DNA of 64,000 bases from NCBI RefSeq assembly GCF_907165205.1, contig NC_058195.1:9734001-9798000 (forward strand), written 5' to 3'. The translations under genes and the position numbers were made by a program. Positions within the stretch are counted from its first letter, which is position 1. Every line of letters begins with the position of its first letter. The notes beneath the pieces were generated by a model. It did no database searches and was not told the DNA's origin. It saw only the letters and a list, made by a program, of their open reading frames with translations. This document shows positions 45,831-56,938 of this stretch, piece after piece. The DNA is from Coccinella septempunctata (Eukaryota; Arthropoda; Insecta; Coleoptera; Coccinellidae).

Positions 45831-46510
45831 TATTGTGGGTCTTTGACTCGTACAAATATTTTAGCAGTAGATTCTTGAGGTTAAAAGAAACACTTTCTTC
45901 CATACCATTTTTTTTCTGATTCGGTCCTGATAAAAAGATATAGTCATTTTAAAGTTTTCATAATGAGCTGTGACACCACGGAAAAACAAAATTATTTTCA
46001 GAATAACTAGCTAAATCTGTGACACTACACATCTGCGGATCTTTTAAACAGGGTTAAATTCAGCCAAAAAGTACCTAATTTTTCGAATTTCACAGATATT
46101 TTTCATTTTTGAACATCAAATTACTCGAAAACGGCGCATTATACAAGAAATTTTACAAAACGTTCAAATATTCATCAGATAGCGTCCAACTTAGTTTCAA
46201 GAGTTGGGTTCTTTGAATTTTTGGTATTTATATGTACGTGATGGTCCTAATGAGAAAACTGGAAGACGTGGGTGATATCTTGTTTTAAAAAAAGATTAAT
46301 CAGATAAATGTGAAACTATATTCCGAAACCCATTTCATTCGATGTAACCGTTTGTGAAATAGAACTAAAAATAACATTTTTTATGGTTTTTCAACAGCCT
46401 GTATCTCTTAAACCGATCCAATTCGAAAAAAATGGTAAAAAAAGTGTTTCTTTTGACCCTAAGAATCTACTAGTGAAATATTTGTACGGGTGGAAGACTC
46501 AACCTGTATA
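45831..46510 (+). repeat. Family S TIR element, copy D
   Basis: The left end is slightly damaged ('tgtgggtctttgactcgtac'). The right end is 'gaagactcaacctgtata'. The core matches copies B and C and ends with 'tttttcaacagcctgtatct', the inverse of the same block near the left end of copy A. Non-coding. Confidence 0.8.
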
Positions 46511-46704
46511 AATTTATTGAAGGGATACCTTATCTAGTTATTTGTATGCAAAGTTGGACTAATAGGTGAAGAAGTTACCTCAGTTTCATCTAACACAAAT
46601 TCGATATTTTTCATCCAAATATTTATTGCCATATTAAATTTTCGCAAGAAAATATAATTGTGCCTGCAATGTCATGCTTCTGTTCACATAAAATTCTATG
46701 TTTA

Positions 46705-46960
46705 TTTTGTATTTATTTATTTATTTATTTATTCACAAGGGGATACAAGCAGGTACAAAAACCCACTAATGTTTCCTTAGATAAAACGAACAAAATTACA
46801 GAAATTATAAGTACATAGATCAATTCGATACAAGATTACACACATAACTAATGATCATGAGTACAACTGACAAAAATCAACAGAAAAAAAGAAAAAAAAA
46901 GCGAGAAACCCAAAAATGCCCCAAAAATGGCAATTACGTACAATTCTTTTTTAAAATTTT
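46705..46960 (-). mobile_element. Possible 3' end of a non-LTR element with (TAAA)n tail
   Basis: On the minus strand the sequence ends CCCCTTGTGAATAAATAAAT with further TAAA units, the typical tail of some non-LTR elements. No coding part is attached and the body ends within about 230 bp. It could instead be a simple microsatellite. Confidence 0.35.
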
Positions 46961-46970
46961 TTACAATTTA

Positions 46971-47603
46971 TACAAGATGTTCCTGAGCTCGAGGTACAAA
47001 AGAAGAGGGGAGATTCCTTAAGTAATTTTAAGAAAAAAAAGCCCCATAAAAATGGGATCGCAAACACATTCATTGTTAGAAATACCGAGTTTAATTTGAT
47101 GTGTCAAAACTAACAATGAATTTATCCACCACAGCTTACTTACTGAATTTTTATGACAATTCTGATTTCGAGAGAATAGTTCAAAATTATTTTCTCGAAA
47201 TCGGAAGCAGATTACGACTAAACTACAAATGATCATAAAATTTTGTTAAACAACAGAGCTTCTTACTTTTTTCAAATTAACAGTGGCTCACCAAAACAAA
47301 GTTCCGGAGGAGAACAGGGGACAGTGTTCCAGGAGAAATATCACTCTGTAGATTTGCTATCGAAATTGGCATGTCACATGGTGTGAACTCTCAATTATAA
47401 TAGTTATGAAAAATTTCAGGTGAACATCTTGTGAAGTGTAGACAGCATACGAGAAAAATTTGAAAAAAATTTCAAACTTTAACACCCTGTATCTCGAAAA
47501 CGAATCGTTCGCAGTTCCATGTTTATGAGACTTTTTTTCTTGAAATTACTCAAGGAATCTCCTCTTTTCGTTTTGTACCTTGAATTTAGGAACACCTCGT
47601 GTA
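46971..47603. repeat. Family T TIR element, copy 1 (about 633 bp)
   Basis: Outer arms of about 130 bp are inverted: 'aggggagattccttaagtaa' on the left against 'tactcaaggaatctcctctt' on the right. The core contains 'ggagaacaggggacagtgtt'. Relative to copy 3 (50035-50577) the core is inverted. Non-coding despite the small ORF in the left arm. Confidence 0.85.
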
Positions 47604-48832
47604 ATGTAGATATTGATTTCAAAATTAACATTTCTATAATTGGAAAAATATTAAGATGTTACGAAAAATATGCATCATAGGCAAACCTCACTTTTCTTAT
47701 TTTTCAACGAATATTCTCATCAGGAAAAAATTACGTAATTGAAAAAGTGCTCTACTGAACGACGATTTGAAAATTTCTATTTGTTCCTGAGCCTCATCCT
47801 CGGATATTTTCCTCCCCTACAGTGTACAACCTGTATTCCGTGAAAACAAAATCACCGCCAAGTATTTTTCAATGCATTCGACCTCCACCACCACCGTCGG
47901 ATACCATATAAAACGAACGCACCCTTCCCGTCAAAATAACTAAAAGCAACCCGGTGGGGGTTGGCATAAATTGAAACGGCTAGGTAATTGAAATTTCAAC
48001 GGCAAATAAGGGCGTGATAAAAATGAATGAACGAAAATATTGGGTTCAAAGATGAGGGCTGAAATCAATACCCGTTGTAATTAAAAATACACAAAACGGA
48101 AATTGTGAGCGACTTACATTTGGGCGAGAACGTCTTCGGCAACGCCAGATCGTGAGGGGTGAGGCCGCGGTATGCTGAAAATGTATGACGTCTTCCTGCT
48201 GGGACAGCAGGACGGCGAATTTTCATGCAGGAATAATTATTCTCCTGCGATTCACTAGATCGAGAACTTACCGATACGAATTGAAAATCAGCGATGCATA
48301 AATTCAGTTAATACGTAATAATAACGTGTTTTTCGAAACCTAAATTCAACCACACATTGATTTCACCTATAATCAACGTACAGTGTACAAATTTGAAAAG
48401 GTACCACAAAAAAAAATAAAAAAAACAAAAATAGGTGAACTTTGGTCGTAGGAGGACCTTTTATACGGTTGGTTTCAATTAATTTGTATCAACCCTGTGA
48501 GAGTAATGACAAAACCCTTAATATCTTGGACTGGAAGAGGGGTTGAGTGGCACCTTGTTTTGAAGGTAATTTGATTACCTTTCCAAAAAGCCATACAAAC
48601 AAAAAAAGAATAAAATAGCAATGAAACATAAAAGTAATGAAGAATTTTTCACTGTAAAAGATTTACAAATGTTGTCTTTCATTCTATAGAAGAAAATATA
48701 ACCAGAGCGGCCCTTATGTTTAGGAAAACTTCCACTTTAATTTCCCGGAATGGTGTAGGTATTCTCACTTTGAATTCTTCTACATCTAGAGGCAGTGTTT
48801 TATACACAATCTACTTTGAATGTCCCCTGTAG
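47604..48832. other. Unassigned, mostly unique region
   Basis: No supported gene. 47870-48260 is more GC-balanced and free of recognised repeats; it may be conserved host sequence, but I see no exon with clear splice sites. Confidence 0.35.
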
Positions 48833-49600
48833 TTGGGGAGCCCAAGAGGGAAATTCGGGATTCACTCGAGCGTGTCAGATCAATTTAATTGGAGATACCT
48901 TGGACCCTGTACAAAATATTGTCCTGTATATAGGAAAAATTGCCTGGAACAGCCTGTAGTGTAGTATATAGAAAAGCATCATTGTACATACCCGAGTTTG
49001 CCAGGTTAGGATATATGTGGTTAATTACATGTTGAAAAGTATATATTCTCTTAATCCGACAATTTAAGCTTGACGAAAATGTGTGGGAGGGTGCCAAACT
49101 TGCATATGAAAAACGTAATTTTTACATTCTCGAGCACGGTGGCAAGCCGAAACAATAAAAATTGGTCATAAACGTCACAATAATCTTTTTTTTCGAATTA
49201 TCTCCTCTCCTGGGCTTCAAATCATTTTCGCATTCATTATAAAAGTTGTAGACCATAACATTTTGTACAAATTTTGTTCGAAACGATTTTTTCTACATTT
49301 TTGACATATATGGCGATGAATGTACATTACATTGGGTTTCTACATTGACCTTGGCCTTTCGCATGTGTGGCTAAGCTCCTCGCCCATATCTCCTTCTAAC
49401 TCGAAAACGGTTAAGAGTATGTAAACTTGCTTCAGATAAAAGTTGCATAGAATTTTATTATTCAATGATTTAGGTACAGGAAGGGAGATATTTAAAAAAA
49501 ATGCCTTGTTATCATCTTCAAACTGTCAGGTTTGACAGAAGAGAAAACCCTCCCTGACTAGTGTCAGATTAATTGGTCAACACGTCTGGAATACCGAGAT
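48833..49600 (+). repeat. Family X repeat, copy 1
   Basis: Begins TAGTTGGGGAGCCCAAG with 'cactcgagcgtgtcagat'. The same start occurs at 54353 and, inverted, at 56711-56765. The blocks 'atatgtggttaattacatgt' and 'cctgggcttcaaatc' are inverted in copy 3. The last 200 bases ('aaccctccctgactagtgtc') are inverted at 54560-54840. A large non-coding family, at least 750 bp. Confidence 0.7.
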
Positions 49601-49606
49601 TGACTA

Positions 49607-49663
49607 TACAGGATGTTTCTAAATTGAACGTACAAACGAAAAGGGGAGATTCCTTAAGTGAGT
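49607..49663 (+). repeat. Family T terminal fragment
   Basis: 'tacaggatgtttctaaattg' followed by 'aacgtacaaacgaaaagggg' is the left end of family T. No matching right end follows. It sits immediately after family X copy 1. Confidence 0.7.
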
Positions 49664-49932
49664 GAGGCACATCTTTGCCACTTTTCAGATACTATAGCGT
49701 TGATAGGGAAATATCGTCATTTTATGAAATATTTTTTCGTTCTTGAAACTATAGCAATAATTTTGACATTTCTTTGAAGATGTGATTCATTTACTGAATT
49801 AGTTTCAAGTTTGAGACTAACACTGTATAATTGAGGGTTGCTTTGTTATAAATGAGTACATAACTTATTATTACTTTTATTTTCTAATAACTAACAAACA
49901 TAAACACTACATTTTTTTGCTAATGACGTAAT
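49664..49932. other. Short unassigned spacer
   Basis: AT-rich, no recognised element, bounded by a family T fragment and a family S fragment. Confidence 0.4.
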
Positions 49933-50012
49933 GCAGGGTGAGTCTTTGACTCGTATAAATATTTTGACAGTAGATTGTTGAGGTCAAAAGAAACACTTTT
50001 CTTTTTCCATGC
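49933..50012 (+). repeat. Family S terminal fragment, copy E
   Basis: 'gcagggtgagtctttgactc' with the 'ttgaggtcaaaagaaacac' block is one ~75-bp end of family S. The rest of the element is absent; a family T copy begins 25 bases later. Confidence 0.75.
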
Positions 50013-50034
50013 AGATGCTTCTAGTAAGAATCCT

Positions 50035-50577
50035 TATACAGGGTGTTGCTAAATTGAACGTACAAACGAAAAGGGGAGATTCCTTAAGTGAGTTTAAGAA
50101 AAAAAAGTCCCATAAACATGGGGTCGCAAACGTTTCGTTTTCGAGATACATAGTGTTGAAGTTTGAATTTTTTTCAAGTTTTTTTCTCATAGTATCTACA
50201 CTTCACAAGATATTCAACTAAAATTTGGCATAGATATTACATTTTAGAGTTCTCACCACGTGACAATTTCGATAGAAGATCTACAGGGTGATATTTTTTC
50301 TGGAACACTGCCACCTGTTTTTCTGCAGAACTTTTTTTTGGTGAGCAACTGTTAATTTTAAAAAATGTAAAAAGAAGCATTGTTCTTATACTAAACTTTT
50401 CGGTCTCTTGTAGTTTTGTCGTATCTACCAACGATTTCGAGAAATTCAAACTTCAACACTCTGTATCTCGAAAACGAAACTTTTGCGACCCCATGTTTAT
50501 GGGACTTTTTTTTCTTAAACTCACTTAAGGAATCTCCCCTTTTCGTTTGTACGTTCAATTTAGGAACACCCTGTATA
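50035..50577. repeat. Family T TIR element, copy 3 (about 543 bp)
   Basis: The most regular copy. The left 'tacagggtgttgctaaattg' and the right inverse 'caatttaggaacaccctgta' start arms of about 130 bp that are nearly identical when inverted. Both arms therefore translate into the same peptide (KLNVQTKRGDSLSEFKKKKS) in ORFs at 50009-50221 and 50391-50603; this is an effect of the inverted repeat, not evidence of a protein. Confidence 0.9.
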
Positions 50578-51326
50578 TATGAAAATCGATCGAGTATGCA
50601 CAAGTACCTAACGATTTTTTTTGCATTTTCAAAGGGGGTAGCAAATAGGGAATTTTATGGATCTAACCTCTCGCTCATGTTTTAATGATTAGCCATCTGA
50701 AATATTGTCAAATCTAGAACAGTATGTCGCGAATAACGTGAAAAATCACAGACGACCGTCGTTATATCCCACCACTCAAACGGGCAGAGATCAAAGCGTA
50801 ATTCCCAATCCTCCCAACTTAATTCTTCATCAAAAATTATTTTCATCGTAATAACCAAACATAACTAATTAATTGTTCAATGGAGAAGTTTTTATACTTA
50901 AAAGGGGAGAAATTGCCAGAAGGATCCTTCATGTACGTTTTACTTAATAATTTAGGCGCTGAGCCGGCACAAAGAACTGCTAATTATTTATTTTCGGGCT
51001 CCGAAAGCTGGCTCTAGTCGATTTTCTTTTGTCCGACGTTATTTTATATATTAAAAGTCGATATAATAACTTCTTTATTCGTTCGACATGTAAGAGAATG
51101 CTGAAAATGATTAGAGGTCCAGAATTGGGAGGATGCATGAAAAAGAGGATGAAGAAAATAAAGAGTTTTAGTTACTTATATCAAATGACTTGTCACCCAT
51201 CTAAATACTTAACTCTCTTAATGCTTTTGGCTCATAGAAAAAAATATTCTCAATAGTTTCAAAAATATAAATTCATGGAAAACAGTTACTGTGCTCTTGA
51301 ATATTTTGAAGATTCTTGCATAATTT
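50578..51326. other. Unassigned region
   Basis: No gene or repeat recognised in about 750 bp between family T copy 3 and family L copy 2. An ORF of 75 codons at 51029-51256 has no domain. Confidence 0.4.
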
Positions 51327-51465
51327 TTGGTTATCAAACAATATAGCATATGTATGAGTTTTAGCAAAGGTTAGTGTAACGGGGTACCATACAATTTGGA
51401 GTATGATACAAGAGCTTAGGGAAAAACCTCAGTAAAAAAACCCTGTCTCCCCGTGAGTAGTGTAA

Positions 51466-52173
51466 AGCCGGGTCCAGACTATGTAACAAAACATTTTATT
51501 AACAAAGTTATACAACAAATGTGTTATATAACTTTGTTATATAACTTGTTATAAAATAGCAGAGACATCCAGACTATGTAACAAAATAAAACTAAACAAA
51601 AGTGCTCATCTGGAAGCAGGGGCATCTGTAGTATTGAAAATGTCCTCAAACGTAGAGAATGTCATTTTGGCAGCAGCAGCTTGCGTGATTTTATGTAGAC
51701 GAATGAAATCTCATCGTTGAGAGCTAGAGGAACATTATAGTGGAACAACTCTTTTGAAGGATCTAGCAATGGATGACATCGACCCATTGACAGGAGACAT
51801 TAAATGTGATGGTAGTTTCAAAAATTTCCTAAGGATGGCAAGTTCTGATTTCGAATACCTGATAAATCAAATCGGTCATAAAATAGGCAAAAAAGACACG
51901 ACATTTCGAGATGCAATACAAGTAAAAAAAAGATTCGCGCTGCATTAAATGTTTAATAACACAAGTGTGGACAAGTTGTGGCGTGTTTTATAACAAAGTT
52001 ATATTACTTTCTTTGATCTTTACCGACACCCAACGGATAACATAAAATTTGCTATATAGCAAGAAAAATGTTGTATAACATTGTGTTATATAACTTTTTC
52101 ACTTGAATTTCTCTAACAAGTTATATAACTTTGCTATATATAATCTGTTTTGTTACATAGTCTGGACCCGGCT
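51466..52173 (+). mobile_element. PIF/Harbinger-like element (708 bp), deletion derivative
   Basis: The termini are a perfect 28-bp inverted repeat beginning AGCCGGGTCCAGACT (51466-51493 and 52146-52173). The 3-bp flank TAA occurs on both sides (51463-51465, 52174-52176); the uninterrupted homologue at 14.7 kb reads TAG there. A 3-bp T-A-rich target duplication is the hallmark of PIF/Harbinger. The interior holds the start of a nuclease-type transposase and AT-rich sequence with repeated 'gttatataactttgttata' words near both ends. Confidence 0.93.
51640..51948 (+). pseudogene. HARBI1-like transposase N-terminal fragment
   Basis: ATG at 51640 (MSSNVENVILAAAACVILCR) is followed by an in-frame TGA at 51718. 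The same frame reopens with MDDIDPLTGDIKCDG and continues GSFKNFLRMASSDFEYLINQ, then IGHKIGKKDTTFRDAIQVKK. The last segment is the conserved FLRMS..DFE.L...IGP.I.KKDT.FR.AI. signature before the DDE nuclease domain of HARBI1/ALP1-type PIF/Harbinger transposases. Everything after 'RFALH' is lost, so no catalytic residue remains. Confidence 0.9.
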
Positions 52174-52381
52174 TAATGATGACAAATTTGTTTACAGAAT
52201 AAGCTTTTGATACTGAAGGGCTTCTTTTTCATTGATATAAAAATGTCTTTATCCTCTTTCCATTCCGAAATAATATCTGAAACAAAGAAACAAAGCAGAA
52301 AACGAGGAAAAAAGTTAAAAATAAAGCTTTCATCAAAACTTATTCGAAGACTCGATGATGAATGAAGAAAAAAATAAATAA

Positions 52382-52600
52382 TCATAGGTACATAACTTGT
52401 CCTTCAATTGCACTGGGAGGAATATCATCTCTGCGTCCAAAACCTTCTGCTGATCTTGGTGGAGGATCACCCTCGTCGTTAGAAATGCCTTCAGTACTCA
52501 AACTAATAATAGCCAAATCTTGCTTTTGACTAGGAGGGTCTTTCGACCAGGTCCAGTCTTCCAAGTGATGATTCTTCTGTTCTTCAGTTGTTCGAGGAAC
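52382..52600 (-). pseudogene. C-terminal protein fragment in family L, copy 2
   Basis: The minus frame is open from about 52600: VPRTTEEQKNHHLEDWTWSK, then DPPSQKQDLAIISLSTEGIS, NDEGDPPPRSAEGFGRRDDI and PPSAIEGQVMYL before the stop. Copy 1 (14950-15150) has the same reading with one stop. I do not recognise the protein. The acidic, Pro/Ser-rich sequence looks disordered, like a C-terminal tail. Either an unknown transposon protein or a duplicated host exon; conservation between the copies could simply reflect recent duplication. Confidence 0.5.
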
Positions 52601-52715
52601 GCTACCTAACTCTTATGTTAGGAAATCATCTCCCATAGATATACCAGTGGTTATTCAGTAGAAAATTGAAAAAACGAGAAAGAAACTCAAAACACTCCTG
52701 ACACTTCATTGACAT

Positions 52716-54352
52716 ATACACGTTTATTATACGTTGATATATTGGGTGAACTACCACCATATAAGCAATAAAAAGTAAGAAACATCATTGATTAAGAGTT
52801 TTGAGGAACCATTGAACAACCAGTTACAGCAACCACCAATATGTAACGTTTTTTTATCGTTCTTCCTCAACGTATATTCAATAGTAAGTGAGAAACGTTC
52901 AATAAAACGAACCATTTTCGACTCGAGAGTCAAAAAGCTTGGATATTAGGACAAAATGTTAACCCACTGATTCCTTACAAATACGAAAAAAAAAATATTA
53001 AAAACTGCTTTTCAGGTGCCGTCCTAAGGGGACTGTATCAAAGCAGGGGTTGCTCCAAAAAAATGTCATATGAAAGACATCTCTTCGCAACAGCTCATTT
53101 ACACTCTGTGTATTCACGAAAATTAGTTTTCAAATTTGTATCACGTTATTATCTGCCAGCCACCACTGCCAGCACTCAGCAGTTCAGGTCATGGTAACCC
53201 AAAAATTCAATTTCAGTTTGATTTTAAATGGTGATAGTCACTTTATTTCTGTGGTGACCCAATATCGTGTGCTCATAAGCTTTGACGGGGATCTCCTGGC
53301 AGAACGCATAGCCTAGATAGCACATTCGTCTACCTGGCGATAGATGGCGCATCCCTCGACAAATATCTCAATGGGACCTCTTGTTTTGTAAGTTTATAAT
53401 CGTCGAAAAATGCAGAAAAAGCAATTGATCAATGTCTTTGAAATTTTAACCGAATCTGAGAGTTCGTGAGATTTTCGAAAGAACTTTCCGAATCCCGGGT
53501 CTGCCGCTTTCATCGCCCAATTCAAAAGAAACGAAACAATGCAAATCCCTGTCGATATATACGCCCCACGTACATTCGCGAGGGCGAGCTAGAGAGGAAT
53601 ACTTTGTGCAAGAAGAGGGGTAGAAATTAAGGAAATATTCTCTCCTTCTCAAATGAGGGCGCGCTGGCGGGCCTTGGAATCGTGGAAAGAAGAAGACGAA
53701 AAACAAATTTTAATTCGTTCACATGAACTCTGAAAGGGGTTGTTAAAACATTCGTGCCTTCTCTAGCGGACTTTTTAATCAATACGGTATTGCATTTGAA
53801 TAAAATAGCTGGCGAATTCTTGGACGGGGAGAAGTAAGAAACTTGAATTATGTGTATGCGAGGCATCCGGCGTTCAGTGGCGTAGGATCCGGTGGGGAAA
53901 TGTAACAATATGCATTCCTGTTTTTATCCGATTAATAGGTCTCTGGCAAGATGTTCCTGCTGGGTAAAAATATCGAAGGAGGTTAACAAATGAAGGTTGT
54001 ATCTGTATTCGAGCTAAAAATTTCACTGCTTTCAGAAAACCTTTTGTCTTATTGTCACGGTTTAAAGAGGACTAGATTGCCAAATTCTGTAGGGTGTAAT
54101 TTGTCATGGTTATTTCCTTTCAACCACAATAACCTCGAAGTTTATGGAAGCACACAGGGATCTAGCCAAAACTCTGGAGTGCACCTGGTCTTATAGCTTA
54201 TAGTTCAGAGTTTGGTAATGAAATTGTACAATGGCCATCAAGATATCGTGGTTTTGGGGGAAATGAAAAAGCTGTGCGAAAAAGACGTCAAGGGTAATAC
54301 CTGCTGAAACCGAACACCTATTTGGACTAGGATTTGTATCTAGGCAGATATA
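52716..54352. other. Unassigned region with a family G fragment
   Basis: 52985-53115 ('actgcttttcaggtgc' to 'acactctgtgtattc') is a diverged family G end, like 5640-5790 and 16375-16510. The rest, notably 53460-53720, is GC-balanced, carries no recognised repeat and may be host sequence. No supported exon. Confidence 0.4.
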
Positions 54353-54858
54353 GTTGGGGAGCCGACGATGCTAAATCGGGATTTACTCGAGCGTCGTGGA
54401 GACTTAGTGGATTTTGAAGATTAGATGGTAGAAAGAAAAAAAGGTTCTATGATGTATGCACTTTCAGCGGTGGGGAAAGCGTCTGCAGGGTCTCAAAGAT
54501 GTAAAAAAAAATCGTATGTATACCTGTACATACTCGAGCGTGTCAGATTTTCATACATATGGTTAATCTCGGTGTTGTAAACGTGTTGACTCATTAATCT
54601 GACACTAATCAAGGGGGGTTTTCTTAATCTGACACTTTGAAGATGATAAAAATTACGTTTTTTCGAATATTTTCCTGCCTGTACCTCTAATCGTTTTTGT
54701 TTTCATTATGAAAGTTGTAGATAAAAAAATTCTACACAAGTTTTGTCTGAAGCAAATTTACATCTCTTAACCGTTCTCGAGTTAGAGGGCGATAAGGACG
54801 AGAAGCTTAGCCACACATGCGAAAAGGCAAGGTCAATATAGTATACAAGTCTAATATC
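54353..54858. repeat. Family X repeat, copy 2 (rearranged)
   Basis: The TTGGGGAGCCGA start with 'tttactcgagcgt' at 54353-54395 and 'ctcgagcgtgtcagatttt' at 54533 match copy 1. 54560-54840 is the inverse of 49390-49590. The order differs from copy 1, so the copy is rearranged or X is itself composite. It runs up to the K element. Confidence 0.6.
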
Positions 54859-56033
54859 TATACTTCATTCAAATTTGTTTTAGCAGTCGGTTGGCCATGA
54901 AATAATTTTCTCAAGTTTTTGTAACTAGAACGAAGTTAGGTTGGCACTCATGAAATGTCGTTAATGTCATAACGCCGTTGCCACAACTAATATCAATTTT
55001 TATTACGAAAATGCCTAAAGTGATTGAAAAAAGAGACAGGGTCTCAGGAAGTGCTATTTAGAATTCAGGTCCGCTCATTCAAATAGTTATACCCTGATAT
55101 TCTAAAATCCACAATACGTCAGATGGTAGCGAACATATTCAATGTAAGAGAATTTATATAATGTTTCATCTGAATCTAAATGACTTATATTTCAGCTGGA
55201 TATTTCCACAATCAGAAAGATTGTGAATGAAGAGGATGACAAAGAATTTCCTTCTATTGGGAGACCCAAAAAAGTGGTGGCATTTGAGAATTTTATGTTT
55301 GAGTGAATTAATGCGAAAAGTTTACTACAGGATTTTCGATAAATGTCATCGGAGAATAAGTTCCCTAAAATGGATTTTTCTATTTTGCATTTGACTTGTC
55401 CTATACAATGTAAATGTCTGAAGGTTCTAATAAATACCTAATTATTATTATTATATCAATCTATTAAGATGAATAGCCACAAATACGCGCAAGTTGCCCT
55501 GTTACTTGTTTATTCTTGTGAAATTTTTGTTCAAAGGTGAAGTTCATGTTAACTTGAAACTTTCCTCAATTCCTTTTACTTAACATTCTTGTAATTATCT
55601 GTTAATTCCATCGGGAGATACCCATTCCTAACCACTGCATCATATGCATTTCATCTTCGGGTTAATATTTTTGAAATATACAAATGGTGTAAGCCAAAGA
55701 AGATAACGAACATTAACTCTCCTCAAGCTAGTGCATATTATGATATTATACTGATCTCTTGTATTTTCCATGCAAATAACTGGATTTGGTATGCCTTCAA
55801 TCAGTTTGTATAAACTTCAATTATGTTCGTCACATATTTTCCGAAGAGATTCGACATTGTGATAAAATACGTAATAACAGAAACTTTTACGTAGAACGGG
55901 CAACATAGCGTTGATTTAAAACCCAAAAATGTTTTGACAAGCTTCATAACCCCACATTTTCGTACTATACAGAGTGAAATGTGTCAAATTTCCATGGCCA
56001 ACCGACTGCAAAAATAAAAGTGAATGGAGTATA
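54859..56033 (+). mobile_element. Family K DNA transposon (about 1175 bp)
   Basis: The left end 'tatacttcattcaaatttg' plus GCAGTCGGTTGGCCATGAAA is inverted at the right end, CATGGCCAACCGACTGC plus 'aaaagtgaatggagtata'. Other copies at 9260, 12255 and 45640 keep only one end. It encodes a truncated transposase (next entry). The class is probably Tc1/mariner-like from the encoded sequence and TA-type edges. The 3' part carries 'aataaatacctaattattat', which may be the polyadenylation region. Confidence 0.75.
55010..55306 (+). pseudogene. Family K transposase fragment with a small intron
   Basis: ATG at 55010 opens MPKVIEKRDRVSGSAI, followed by stops and shifts. Near 55125 the frame RQMVANIFN runs to a GT at 55144. 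Removing 55144-55195 (52 nt, ending TTTCAG) joins it in frame to LDISTIRKIVNEEDDKEFPS then IGRPKKVVAFENFMFE and a stop. A helix-turn-helix with STIRKI and then a GRPKK basic motif followed by hydrophobic-acidic residues is how many arthropod DDE transposases begin. The DDE domain is missing. Confidence 0.5.
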
Positions 56034-56159
56034 CATTCATCCAATTGTCAAAATAACAAGGTATTTCTATGATGACAATTTCGAAACTACTCACGAAAAT
56101 TTTAGTGTTGTCTGTGACTGAACCTCAGAATGTACTATTTTCCAACGAGTGAATTTTCG

Positions 56160-56765
56160 CTTCAGCAAGTATCGCCAAACAACTCGCATTAATCGCCATA
56201 TATCTCAAAATAGAACGTAGAAAAAATTGCTTGGGACAAAATTTGTAGAAAAAGTTATGCTCTACAACTTTTATAATGAATGCAAAAAAGATTTGAAGCC
56301 CAGGAAAGGAGATAATTCAAAAAAACTGATTTTTGTGACCTTTATGGCCAATTTTTATTGTTTCGGCTTGCTAAAACTGTCAGATTATATTTTTTCCGTT
56401 ATTCTTGAATCATCAGCTTCAAAATAAGAAAAAACGCCACCGCACTCGAGAATGTACACGAGACGTTTTTTTTTTCAACTTCGGCGCCCTCCCACACATT
56501 TTCGACACGCTTAAATTGTCAGTTTAAGAAAATATATACTTTTCAACATGTAATTAACCACATATATCCTAATCTGACACGGTCGAGTACAATGTACAAT
56601 GATAGTTTTTTTTTTTACTATTCGGACAGGCTGCCCTAGACAATTCCCCCTATATACAGGTCTAATTTTTGGTAGAGGTACTCTACAGGGTCCAAGGTAT
56701 GTCCCCTTATATTAATCTGACACGCTCGAGTAAACCCCGAATTCCCCTCTTCGGCTCCCCAACTA
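56160..56765 (-). repeat. Family X repeat, copy 3 (inverted)
   Basis: Reverse complement of 48833-49330 in large part: 'tctgacacgctcgagtaaac' and GGCTCCCCAACTA at the right end, 'aacatgtaattaaccacata' in the middle, 'ttgaagcccaggaaagga' to the left. Confirms X as a dispersed family; three copies within 8 kb. Confidence 0.75.
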
Positions 56766-56938
56766 ATACCCATACTTTAAATAATGACCCTTTTCTGCTC
56801 TTCTATCTCCGCCGCTGTAGGTCCAGATTCCAACGCCACGTAAATCTTTTTCGAGCTGGTCAAGGGAAAGCTTTAGGAAGGTACATTCGAGAAACAGCAA
56901 ACATATACGATGTTCGTAGGTTTAGAGTATGTTGGTGC

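Larger units (their letters stand above)
51327..52715. repeat. Family L repeat, copy 2, interrupted by PIF/Harbinger element
   Basis: 51327-51465 and 52174-52715 match 14595-15287 closely (about 90% by eye in the coding-like part). The transposon at 51466-52173 accounts exactly for the extra sequence. Homology ends near 52715. Confidence 0.88.

Noticed and set aside
46708..46735. Microsatellite (TTTA)n as an independent feature
   Set aside because: Short, and better explained as the tail of a possible non-LTR element already listed.
50009..50603. Two ORFs encoding the same peptide as a conserved small protein
   Set aside because: They are the two arms of one inverted repeat read inward; the similarity is a property of the DNA palindrome.
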